A DNA stretch of 64,000 bases from Prosapia bicincta. Taxonomy: Eukaryota > Arthropoda > Insecta > Hemiptera > Cercopidae. The notes below the pieces were generated by a model. The model did not search any database and was not told where the DNA came from. It saw only the letters and a program-made list of their open reading frames with translations. The DNA is taken from NCBI GenBank assembly GCA_036971475.1, contig JBAIZL010000007.1:28315447-28379446 (forward strand), given 5' to 3'. The position numbers and the translations under genes are program-made. The number at the start of each line of letters is the position of its first letter. Position 1 is the first letter of the stretch. Below, one piece after another: positions 1 through 13,400 of the stretch.

Positions 1-3000
1 GATTTCTACAAAAAATGGATTTCTCATTTAAAAGGCATAATAAACGCAGAATCGACCATAGATTCGCATTGTGCTCTTAGAATTGATCTATAATAAGTAT
101 TATGGGAGCTATCGCAATTGTCATATATTTTCTCTTAAAAAATGCATGAATTATAGTTCATGGATTTTACGATTTCTACAAAAAATGGATTTCTCATTTA
201 AAAGGCATAATAAACGCAGAATCGACCATAGATTCGCATTGTGCTCTTAGAATTGATCTATAATAAGTATTATGGGAGCTATCGCAATTGTCATATATTT
301 TCTCTTAAAAAATGCATGAATTATAGTTCATGGATTGTACGATTTCTACAAAAAATGGATTTCTCATTTAAAAGGCATAATAATCGCAGAATCGACCATA
401 GATTCTCATTGTGCTCTTAGAATTGATCTATAATAAGTATTATAGGAGCTAGCGCATTTTTCATATATTTTCTCTATAAAAATGCATGAATTATAGTTCA
501 TGGATTTTGCGATTTCTACAAAAAATAGATTTCTCATTTAAAAGGCATAATAAACGCAGAATCGACCATAGATTAGCATTGTGCACTTAGAATTGATCTA
601 TAATAAGTATTATAAGTGCTATCACAATTGTCATATATTTGCTCTAAAAAAAATGCATGAATTATAGTTCATGGATTTTGCGATTTCTACAAAAAATGGA
701 TTTCTCATTTAAAAGGCTAGATTCGCATTGTGCACTTAGAATTGATCTATAATAAGTATTATAAGTGCTATCGCAATTGTCATATATTTGCTCTAAAAAA
801 AATGCATGAATTATAGTTCATGGATTTTGCGATTTCTACAAAAAATGGATTTCTCATTTAAAAGGCATAATAAACCCAGAATCGACCATAGATTCGCATT
901 GTGCTCTTAGAATTGATCTAATATAAGTAAAATAGGAGCTATCGCAATTGTCATATTTTTCTCAAAAAAAAAGGCTTGAATTTATAGTTCATGGATTTTG
1001 CGATTTCTACAAAAAATGGATTTCTCATTTAAATGCATAATAAACGCAGAATCGACCATAGATTCGCATTGTGCACTTAGAATTGATCTATAATAAGTAT
1101 TATAGGAGCTATCGCAATTGTCATATATTTGCTCTAAAAAAAATGCATCAATTATAGTTCATTGATTTTGCGATTTCTACAAAAATTGGATTTCTCATTT
1201 AAAAGGCATAATAAACGCAGAATCGACCATAGATTCGCATTGTGCACTTAGAATTGATCTATAATAAGTATTATAGGAGCTATCGCAATTGTCATATATT
1301 TGCTCTAAAAAAAATGCATGAATTATAGTTAATGGATTTTGCGATTTCTACAAAAAATGGATTTCTCATTTAAAAGGCATAATAGACGCAGAATCGACCA
1401 TATATTCGAATTGTGCTATTAGAATTGATCTATAATAAGTATTATAGGAGCTATCGCAATTGTCATATATTTTCTCTTAAAAAATGCATGAATTATAGTT
1501 CATGGATTTTACGATTAATACAAAAAATGGATTTCTAATTTAAAAGGCATAATAAACGGAGAATTGACCATAGATTCGCATTGTGCACTTAGAATTGATC
1601 TATAATAAGTATTATAGGAGCTATGGCAATTGTCATATATTTGCTCTAAAAAAAATGCATGAATTATAGTTCATGGATTTTGCGATTTCTACAAAAAATG
1701 GATTTCTCATTTAAAAGGCATAATAAACGCAGAATCGACCATAGATTCCCATTGTGCACTTAGAATTGATCTATAATAAGTATTATAGGTGCTATCGCAA
1801 TTGTCATATATTTGCTCTAAAAGAAATGCATGAATTATAGTTCATAGATTTTGCGATTTCTACAAAAAATGGATTTCTCATTTAAAAGGCGTAATAAACG
1901 CAGAATCGACCATAGATTCGCATTGTGCTCTTAGAATTGATCTATAAAAAGTATTATAGGAGCTATGGCAATTGTCATATATTTGCTGTAAAAAAATGCA
2001 TGAATGGGATTTTACGATTTCTACAAAAAAAGGATTTCTCATTTAAAAGGCATAATAAACGCAGAATCGACCATAGATTCACATTGTGCATTTAGAATTG
2101 ATCTATAATAAGTATTATAGGAGCTATCGCAATTGTCATATATTTGCTCTAAAAAAATGCATGAATTAAAGTTCATGGATTTTGCGATTTCTACAAAAAA
2201 TGGATTTCTTATTTAAAAGGCATAATAAACGCAGAATCGACCATAGATTCGCATTGTGCTCCTAGAATTGATCTATAATAAGTATTATAGGAGCTATCGC
2301 AATTGTCATATATTTTCTCTAAAAAAATGCATGAATTATAGTTCATGTATTTTGCGATTTCTACAAAAAATGGATTTCTCATTTAAAAGGCATAATAAAC
2401 GCAGAATCGACCATAGATTCGCATTGTGCACTTAGAATTGATCTATAATAAGTATTATAGGAGCTATCGCAATTGTCATATATTTGCTGTAAAAAAAATG
2501 CATGAATTATAATTCATGGATTTTGCGATTCTACAAAAAAGGGATTTCTCATTTGAAAGGCATAATAAACGCAGAATCGACCATAGATTCGCATTGTGCT
2601 CTTAGAATTGATCTATAATAAGTATTATAAGAGCTATATCAATTGTCATATATTTGCTCTAAAAAAAATGCATGAATTATAGTTCATGGATTTTGCGATT
2701 TCTACAAAAAATAGATTTCTCATTTAAAAGGCATAATAAACGCAGAATCGACCATAGATTCGCATTGTGCACTTAGAATTGATCTATAATAAGTATTATA
2801 AGTGCTATCGCAATTGTCATATATTTGCTCTAAAAAAAATGCATGAATTATAGTTCATGGATTTTGCGATTTCTACAAAAAATGGATTTCTCATTTAAAA
2901 GGCTAGATTCGCATTGTGCACTTAGAATTGATCTATAATAAGTATTATAAGTGCTATCGCAATTGTCATATATTTGCTCTAAAAAAAATGCATGAATTAT

Positions 3001-3540
3001 AGTTCATGGATTTTGCGATTTCTACAAAAAATGGATTTCTCATTTAAAAGGCATAATAAACCCAGAATCGACCATAGATTCGCATTGTGCTCTTAGAAGT
3101 GATCTAATATAAGTAAAATAGGAGCTATCGCAATTGTCATATTTTTCTCAAAAAAAAAATGCTTGAATTTATAGTTCATGGATTTTGCGATTTCTACAAA
3201 AAATGGATTTCTCATTTAAATGCATAATAAACGCAGAATCGACCATAGATTCGCATTGTGCACTTAGAATTGATCTATAATAAGTATTATAGGAGCTATC
3301 GCAATTGTCATATATTTTCTCTAAAAAAATGCATGAATTATAGTTCATGGATTTTGCTATTTCTACAAAAAATGGATTTCTCATTTAAAAGGCATAATAA
3401 ACGCAGAATCGACCATATATTCGCATTGTGCTCTTAGAATTGATCTATAATAAGTAGTATAGGAGATATAGCAAATTGTCATATATTTGCTCTAAAAAAA
3501 TGCATGAATTATAGTTCATGGATTTTGCGATTTCTACAAA
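1..3540. repeat. Older, more diverged satellite sector with a 13-monomer duplication
   Basis: Monomers here differ from each other by many scattered changes, and two are shortened. A 25-bp segment between 'aaaagg' and 'attcgcattg' is missing at 711-725 and again at 2897-2911. These identical deletions lie 2186 bp apart, and the neighbours (about 541-1030 and 2700-3210) match each other, so about 13 monomers were copied as a block. The higher divergence suggests this is nearer the old edge of the array. Confidence 0.8.
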
Positions 3541-6500
3541 AAATCGATTTCTCATTTAAAAGGCATAATAAACGCAGAATCGACCATAGATTCGCATTGT
3601 GTTCTTAGAATAGATCTATAATAAGTATTATAGGAGCTATGGCAATTGTCATATATTTTCTCTAAAAAAATGCATGAATTATAGTTCATGGATTTTGCGA
3701 TTTCTACAAAAAATGGATTTCTCATTTAAAGGGCATAATAAACGCAGAATCGACCATAGATTCGCATTGTGCTCTTAGAATTGATCTATAATAAGTATTA
3801 TAGGAGCTATCGCAATTGTCATATATATTCTCTAAAAAAATGCATGAATTATAGTTCATGGATTTTGCGAATTCTACAAAAAGTGGATTTCTCATTTAAA
3901 AGGCATAATAAACGCAGAATCGACCATATATTCGCCTTGTGCTCTTAGAATTGATCTATAATAAGTATTATAGGAGCTATGGCAATTGTTATATATTTGC
4001 TCTAAAAAAAATGCATGAATTATAGTTCATGGATTTTGCGATTTCTACAAAAAATGGATTTCACATTTAAAAGGCATAATAAACGCAGAATCGACCATAG
4101 ATGTGCATTGTGCTCTTAGAATTGATCTATAATAAGTATTATAGGAGCTATCGCAATTGTCATATATTTTCTCTAAAAAAATGCATGAATTATAGATCAT
4201 GGATTTTGCGATTTCTACAAAAAATGGATTTCTCATTTAAAAGGCATAGTAAACGCAGAATCGACCATAGATTCGCATTGTGCTCGAAGAATTGATCTAT
4301 AATACGTATTATAGGAGCTATCGAAATTGTCATATATTTGCTCTAAAAAAATGCATGAATTATAGTTCATGGATTTTGCGATTTCTACAAAAAATGGATT
4401 TCTCTTTTAAAAGGCATAGTAAACGCAGAATCGACCATAGATTCGCATTGTGCTCGAAGAATTGATCTATAATAAGTATTATAGGAGCTATCGCAATTGT
4501 CATATTTTTGCTCTAAAAAAATGCATGAATTATAGTTCATGGATTTTGCGATTTCTACAAAAAATGGATTTCTCATTTGAAAGGCATAATAAACGCAGAA
4601 TCGACCATAGATTCGCATTGTTCACTTAGAATTGATCTATAATAAGTATTATAGGAGCTATGGCAATTGTCATATATTTGCTCTAAAATAAAATGCATGA
4701 ATTATAGTTCATGGATTTTGCGATTTCTACAAAAAATGGATTTCTCATTTAAAAGGCATAATAAACGCAGAATCGACCATAGATTCGCATTGTGCTCTTA
4801 GAATTGATCTATAATAAGTATTATAGGAGCTATCGCAATTGTCATATATTTTCTCTAAAAAAATGCATGAATTATAGTTCATAGATTTTGCGATTTCTAC
4901 AAAAAATGGATTTCTCATTTAAAAGGCATAATAAACGCAGATTCGACCATAGATTCGCATTGTGCTCTTAGAATTGATCTATAATAAGTATTATAGGAGC
5001 TATGGCAATTGTCATATATTTGCTGTAAAAAAAATGTATGAATTATAGTTCATGGATTTTGCGATTTCTACAAAAAATCGATTTCTCATTTAAAAGGCAT
5101 AATAAACGCAGAATCGACCATAGATTCGCATTGTGTTCTTAGAATAGATCTATAATAAGTATTATAGGAGCTATGGCAATTGTCATATATTTTCTCTAAA
5201 AAAATGCATGAATTATAGTTCATGGATTTTGCGATTTCTACAAAAAATGGATTTCTCATTTAAAAGGCATAATAAACGCAGAATCGACCATAGATTCGCA
5301 TTGTGCTCTTAGAATTGATCTATAATAAGTATTATAGGAGCTATCGCAATTGTCATATATATTCTCTAAAAAAATGCATGAATTATAGTTCATGGATTTT
5401 GCGAATTCTACAAAAAGTGGATTTCTCATTTAAAAGGCATAATAAACGCAGAATCGACCATATATTCGCCTTGTGCTCTTAGAATTGATCTATAATAAGT
5501 ATTATAGGAGCTATGGCAATTGTTATATATTTGCTCTAAAAAAAAATGCATGAATTATAGTTCATGGATTTTGCGATTTCTACAAAAAATGGATTTCACA
5601 TTTAAAAGGCATAATAAACGCAGAATCGACCATAGATGTGCATTGTGCTCTTAGAATTGATCTATAATAAGTATTATAGGAGCTATCGCAATTGTCATAT
5701 ATTTTCTCTAAAAAAATGCATGAATTATAGATCATGGATTTTGCGATTTCTACAAAAAATGGATTTCTCATTTAAAAGGCATAGTAAACGCAGAATCGAC
5801 CATAGATTCGCATTGTGCTCGAAGAATTGATCTATAATAAGTATTATAGGAGCTATCGAAATTGTCATATATTTGCTCTAAAAAAATGCATGAATTATAG
5901 TTCACGGATTTTGCGATTTCTACAAAAAATGGATTTCTCTTTTAAAAGGCATAGTAAACGCAGAATCGACCATAGATTCGCATTGTGCTCGAAGAATTGA
6001 TCTATAATAAGTATTATAGGAGCTATCGCAATTGTCATATTTTTGCTCTAAAAAAATGCATGAATTATAGTTCATGGATTTTGCGATTTCTACAAAAAAT
6101 GGATTTCTCATTTGAAAGGCATAATAAACGCAGAATCGACCATAGATTCGCATTGTTCACTTAGAATTGATCTATAATAAGTATTATAGGAGCTATGGCA
6201 ATTGTCATATATTTGCTCTAAAATAAAATGCATGAATTATAGTTCATGGATTTTGCGATTTCTACAAAAAATGGATTTCTCATTTAAAAGGCATAATAAA
6301 CGCAGAATCGACCATAGATTCGCATTGTGCTCTTAGAATTGATCTATAATAAGTATTATAGGAGCTATCGCAATTGTCATATATTTTCTCTAAAAAAATG
6401 CATGAATTATAGTTCATAGATTTTGCGATTTCTACAAAAAATGGATTTCTCATTTAAAAGGCATAATAAACGCAGATTCGACCATAGATTCGCATTGTGC

Positions 6501-6590
6501 TCTTAGAATTGATCTATAATAAGTATTATAGGAGCTATGGCAATTGTCATATATTTGCTGTAAAAAAAATGTATGAATTATAGTTCATGG
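3541..6590. repeat. Nine-monomer higher-order repeat, two copies (about 1535 bp)
   Basis: Rare variants recur at a spacing of 1534-1535 bp: 'aaatcgattt' at 3541 and 5075, 'ccatagatgtgc' near 4096 and 5631, and the 'gaagaattg' monomers near 4286 and 5821. Nine monomers of about 170.5 bp give this length. The two copies are nearly identical over their length, indicating recent amplification. Confidence 0.85.
4297..4314. repeat. Perfect 18-bp dyad inside the satellite monomer (example)
   Basis: The bases CTATAATACGTATTATAG form a perfect palindrome. In most monomers the central CG is AG (or GG near 24938), but the 8-bp arms CTATAATA and TATTATAG stay intact. A second dyad, CATGAA then TTATAG then TTCATG, lies about 70 bp further on. 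Dyads of this kind can extrude cruciforms and are a feature of several centromeric satellites that lack CENP-B boxes; a role here is inference. Confidence 0.8.
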
Positions 6591-9500
6591 ATTTTGCGAT
6601 TTCTACAAAAAATGGATTTCTCATTTAAAAGGCATAATAAACGCAGAATCGACCATAGATTCGCATTGTGCTCTTAGAATTGATCTATAATAAGTATTAT
6701 AGGAGCTATCGCAATTGTCATATATTTGCTCTAAAAAAATGCATGAATTATAGTTCATGGATTTTGCGATTTCTACAAAATATGGATTTCTCATTTAAAA
6801 GGCATAATAAACGCAGAATCGACCATAGATTCGCATTGTGCTCTTAGAATTGATCTATAATAAGTTATATCGGAGCTATCGCAATTGTCATATATTTGCT
6901 CTAAAAAAATGCATGAATTATAGTTCATGGATTTTGCGATTTCTACAAAAAATGGATTTCTCATTTAAAAGGCATAATAAACGCAGAATCGACCATAGAT
7001 TCGCATTGTGCACTTAGAATTGATCTATAATAAGTATTATAGGAGCTATGGCAATTGTCATATATTTGCTCTAAAAAAAAAATGCATGAATTATAGTTCA
7101 TGGATTTTGCGATTTCTACAAAAAATGGATTTCTCATTTAAAAGGCATAATAAACGCAGAATCGACCATAGATTCGCATTGTGCTCTTAGAATTGATCTA
7201 TAATAAGTATTATAGGAGCTATGGCAATTGTCATATATTTTCTCTAAAAAAATGCATGAATTATAGTTCATGGATTTTGCGATTTCTAGAAAAAATGGAT
7301 TTCTCATTTAAAAGGCATAATAAACGCAGAATCGACCACAGATTCGCATTGTGCTCTTAGAATTGATCTATAATAAGTATTATAGGAGCTATCGCAATTG
7401 TCATATATTTTCTCTAAAAAAATGCATGAATTATAGTTCATGGATTTTGCGATTTCTACAAAAAATGGATTTCTCATTTAAAAGGCATAGTAAACGCAGA
7501 ATCGACCATAGATTCGCATTGTGCTCTTAGAATTGATCTATAATAAGTATTATAGGAGCTATCGCAATTGTCATATATTTTCTCTAAAATAATGCATGAA
7601 TTATAGTTCATAGATTTTGCGAATTCTACAAAAAATGGATTTCTCATTTAAAAGGCATAATAAACGCAGAATCGACCATAGAATCGCATTGTGCTCTTAG
7701 AATTGATCTATAATAAGTATTATAGGAGCTATGGCAATAGTCATATATTTGCTGTAAAAAAAATGTATGAATTATAGTTCATGGATTTTGCGATTTCTAC
7801 AAAAAATGGATTTCTCATTTCAAAGGCATAATAAACGCAGAATCGACCATAGATTCGCATTGTGCTCTTAGAATTGATCTATAATAAGTATTATAGGAGC
7901 TATCGCAATTGTCATATATTTGCTCTAAAAAAATGCATGAATTATAGTTCATGGATTTTGCGATTTCTACAAAATATGGATTTCTCATTTAAAAGGCATA
8001 ATAAACGCAGAATCGACCATAGATTCGCATTGTGCTCTTAGAATTGATCTATAATAAGTTATATCGGAGCTATCGCAATTGTCATATATTTGCTCTAAAA
8101 AAATGCATGATATATAGTTCATGGATTTTGCGATTTCTACAAAAAATGGATTTCTCATTTAAAAGGCATAATAAACGCAGAATCGACCATAGATTCGCAT
8201 TGTGCACTTAGAATTGATCTATAATAAGTATTATAGGAGCTATGGCAATTGTCATATATTTGCTCTAAAAAAAAATGCATGAATTGTAGTTCATGGATTT
8301 TGCGATTTCTACAAAAAATGGATTTCTCATTTAAAAGGCATAATAAACGCAGAATCGACCATAGATTCGCATTGTGCTCGAAGAATTGATCTATAATACG
8401 TATTATAGGAGCTATCGAAATTGTCATATATTTGCTCTAAAAAAATGCATGAATTATAGTTCACGGATTTTGCGATTTCTACAAAAAATGGATTTCTCTT
8501 TTAAAAGGCATAGTAAACGCAGAATCGACCATAGATTCGCATTGTGCTCGAAGAATTGATCTATAATAAGTATTATAGGAGCTATCGCAATTGTCATATT
8601 TTTGCTCTAAAAAAATGCATGAATTATAGTTCATGGATTTTGCGATTTCTACAAAAAATGGATTTCTCATTTGAAAGGCATAATAAACGCAGAATCGACC
8701 ATAGATTCGCATTGTTCACTTAGAATTGATCTATAATAAGTATTATAGGAGCTATGGCAATTGTCATATATTTGCTCTAAAATAAAATGCATGAATTATA
8801 GTTCATGGATTTTGCGATTTCTACAAAAAATGGATTTTTCATTTAAAAGGCATAATAAACGCAGAATCGACCATAGATTCGCATTGTGCTCTTAGAATTG
8901 ATCTATAATAAGTATTATAGGAGCTATCGCTATTGTCATATATTTTCTCTAAAAAAATGCATGAATTATAGTTCATAGATTTTGCGATTTCTACAAAAAA
9001 TGGATTTCTCATTTAAAAGGCATAATAAACGCAGATTCGACCATAGATTCGCATTGTGCTCTTAGAATTGATCTATAATAAGTATTATAGGAGCTATGGC
9101 AATTGTCATATATTTGCTGTAAAAAAAATGTATGAATTATAGTTCATGGATTTTGCGATTTCTACAAAAAATGGATTTCTCATTTAAAAGGCATAATAAA
9201 CGCAGAATCGACCATAGATTCGCATTGTGCTCTTAGAATTGATCTATAATAAGTATTATAGGAGCTATCGCAATTGTCATATATTTGCTCTAAAAAAATG
9301 CATGAATTATAGTTCATGGATTTTGCGATTTCTACAAAATATGGATTTCTCATTTAAAAGGCATAATAAACGCAGAATCGACCATAGATTCGCATTGTGC
9401 TCTTAGAATTGATCTATAATAAGTTATATCGGAGCTATCGCAATTGTCATATATTTGCTCTAAAAAAATGCATGAATTATAGTTCATGGATTTTGCGATT

Positions 9501-12500
9501 TCTACAAAAAATGGATTTCTCATTTAAAAGGCATAATAAACGCAGAATCGACCATAGATTCGCATTGTGCACTTAGAATTGATCTATAATAAGTATTATA
9601 GGAGCTATGGCAATTGTCATATATTTGCTCTAAAAAAAAAATGCATGAATTATAGTTCATGGATTTTGCGATTTCTACAAAAAATGGATTTCTCATTTAA
9701 AAGGCATAATAAACGCAGAATCGACCATAGATTCGCATTGTGCTCTTAGAATTGATCTATAATAAGTATTATAGGAGCTATGGCAATTGTCATATATTTT
9801 CTCTAAAAAAATGCATGAATTATAGTTCATGGATTTTGCGATTTCTAGAAAAAATGGATTTCTCATTTAAAAGGCATAATAAACGCAGAATCGACCACAG
9901 ATTCGCATTGTGCTCTTAGAATTGATCTATAATAAGTATTATAGGAGCTATCGCAATTGTCATATATTTTCTCTAAAAAAATGCATGAATTATAGTTCAT
10001 GGATTTTGCGATTTCTACAAAAAATGGATTTCTCATTTAAAAGGCATAGTAAACGCAGAATCGACCATAGATTCGCATTGTGCTCTTAGAATTGATCTAT
10101 AATAAGTATTATAGGAGCTATCGCAATTGTCATATATTTTCTCTAAAATAATGCATGAATTATAGTTCATAGATTTTGCGAATTCTACAAAAAATGGATT
10201 TCTCATTTAAAAGGCATAATAAACGCAGAATCGACCATAGAATCGCATTGTGCTCTTAGAATTGATCTATAATAAGTATTATAGGAGCTATGGCAATAGT
10301 CATATATTTGCTGTAAAAAAAATGTATGAATTATAGTTCATGGATTTTGCGATTTCTACAAAAAATGGATTTCTCATTTCAAAGGCATAATAAACGCAGA
10401 ATCGACCATAGATTCGCATTGTGCTCTTAGAATTGATCTATAATAAGTATTATAGGAGCTATCGCAATTGTCATATATTTGCTCTAAAAAAATGCATGAA
10501 TTATAGTTCATGGATTTTGCGATTTCTACAAAATATGGATTTCTCATTTAAAAGGCATAATAAACGCAGAATCGACCATAGATTCGCATTGTGCTCTTAG
10601 AATTGATCTATAATAAGTTATATCGGAGCTATCGCAATTGTCATATATTTGCTCTAAAAAAATGCATGATATATAGTTCATGGATTTTGCGATTTCTACA
10701 AAAAATGGATTTCTCATTTAAAAGGCATAATAAACGCAGAATCGACCATAGATTCGCATTGTGCACTTAGAATTGATCTATAATAAGTATTATAGGAGCT
10801 ATGGCAATTGTCATATATTTGCTCTAAAAAAAATGCATGAATTATAGTTCATGGATTTTGCGATTTCTACAAAAAATGGATTTCTCATTTAAAAGGCATA
10901 ATAAACGCAGAATCGACCATAGATTCACATTGTGCTCGAAGAATTGATCTATAATACGTATTATAGGAGCTATCGAAATTGTCATATATTTGCTCTAAAA
11001 AAATGCATGAATTATAGTTCACGGATTTTGCGATTTCTACAAAAAATGGATTTCTCTTTTAAAAGGCATAGTAAACGCAGAATCGACCATAGATTCGCAT
11101 TGTGCTCGAAGAATTGATCTATAATAAGTATTATGGGAGCTATCGCAATTGTCATATTTTTGCTCTAAAAAAATGCATGAATTATAGTTCATGGATTTTG
11201 CGATTTCTACAAAAAATGGATTTCTCATTTGAAAGGCATAATAAACGCAGAATCGACCATAGATTCGCATTGTTCACTTAGAATTGATCTATAATAAGTA
11301 TTATAGGAGCTATGGCAATTGTCATATATTTGCTCTAAAATAAAATGCATGAATTATAGTTCATGGATTTTGCGATTTCTACAAAAAATGGATTTCTCAT
11401 TTAAAAGGCATAATAAACGCAGAATCGACCATAGATTCGCATTGTGCTCTTAGAATTGATCTATAATAAGTATTATAGGAGCTATCGCAATTGTCATATA
11501 TTTTCTCTAAAAAAATGCATGAATTATAGTTCATAGATTTTGCGATTTCTACAAAAAATGGATTTCTCATTTAAAAGGCATAATAAACGCAGATTCGACC
11601 ATAGATTCGCATTGTGCTCTTAGAATTGATCTATAATAAGTATTATAGGAGCTATGGCAATTGTCATATATTTGCTGTAAAATAAATGTATGAATTATAG
11701 TTCATGGATTTTGCGATTTCTACAAAAAATGGATTTCTCATTTAAAAGGCATAATAAACGCAGAATCGACCATAGATTCGCATTGTGCTCTTAGAATTGA
11801 TCTATAATAAGTATTATAGGAGCTATCGCAATTGTCATATATTTGCTCTAAAAAAATGCATGAATTATAGTTCATGGATTTTGCGATTTCTACAAAATAT
11901 GGATTTCTCATTTAAAAGGCATAATAAACGCAGAATCGACCATAGATTCGCATTGTGCTCTTAGAATTGATCTATAATAAGTTATATCGGAGCTATCGCA
12001 ATTGTCATATATTTGCTCTAAAAAAATGCATGAATTATAGTTCATGGATTTTGCGATTTCTACAAAAAATGGATTTCTCATTTAAAAGGCATAATAAACG
12101 CAGAATCGACCATAGATTCGCATTGTGCACTTAGAATTGATCTATAATAAGTATTATAGGAGCTATGGCAATTGTCATATATTTGCTCTAAAAAAAAAAT
12201 GCATGAATTATAGTTCATGGATTTTGCGATTTCTACAAAAAATGGATTTCTCATTTAAAAGGCATAATAAACGCAGAATCGACCATAGATTCGCATTGTG
12301 CTCTTAGAATTGATCTATAATAAGTATTATAGGAGCTATGGCAATTGTCATATATTTTCTCTAAAAAAATGCATGAATTATAGTTCATGGATTTTGCGAT
12401 TTCTAGAAAAAATGGATTTCTCATTTAAAAGGCATAATAAACGCAGAATCGACCACAGATTCGCATTGTGCTCTTAGAATTGATCTATAATAAGTATTAT

Positions 12501-13400
12501 AGGAGCTATCGCAATTGTCATATATTTTCTCTAAAAAAATGCATGAATTATAGTTCATGGATTTTGCGATTTCTACAAAAAATGGATTTCTCATTTAAAA
12601 GGCATAGTAAACGCAGAATCGACCATAGATTCGCATTGTGCTCTTAGAATTGATCTATAATAAGTATTATAGGAGCTATCGCAATTGTCATATATTTTCT
12701 CTAAAATAATGCATGAATTATAGTTCATAGATTTTGCGAATTCTACAAAAAATGGATTTCTCATTTAAAAGGCATAATAAACGCAGAATCGACCATAGAA
12801 TCGCATTGTGCTCTTAGAATTGATCTATAATAAGTATTATAGGAGCTATGGCAATAGTCATATATTTGCTGTAAAAAAAATGTATGAATTATAGTTCATG
12901 GATTTTGCGATTTCTACAAAAAATGGATTTCTCATTTCAAAGGCATAATAAACGCAGAATCGACCATAGATTCGCATTGTGCTCTTAGAATTGATCTATA
13001 ATAAGTATTATAGGAGCTATCGCAATTGTCATATATTTGCTCTAAAAAAATGCATGAATTATAGTTCATGGATTTTGCGATTTCTACAAAATATGGATTT
13101 CTCATTTAAAAGGCATAATAAACGCAGAATCGACCATAGATTCGCATTGTGCTCTTAGAATTGATCTATAATAAGTTATATCGGAGCTATCGCAATTGTC
13201 ATATATTTGCTCTAAAAAAATGCATGAATTATAGTTCATGGATTTTGCGATTTCTACAAAAAATGGATTTCTCATTTAAAAGGCATAATAAACGCAGAAT
13301 CGACCATAGATTCGCATTGTTCACTTAGAATTGATCTATAATAAGTATTATAGGAGCTATCGCAATTGTCATATATTTTCTCTAAAAAAATGCATGAATT
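5800..13400. repeat. Fifteen-monomer higher-order repeat, about three copies (2558-2559 bp)
   Basis: A monomer variant reading 'aagttatatcgg' occurs near 6863, 8057, 9422, 10617, 11980 and 13175, alternating spacings of about 1194 and 1365 bp (7 + 8 monomers). Other landmarks repeat at 2558-2559 bp, for example 5920/8479/11037 and 7008/9567/12125. This unit partly overlaps and replaces the 1535-bp register to its left. Confidence 0.87.
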
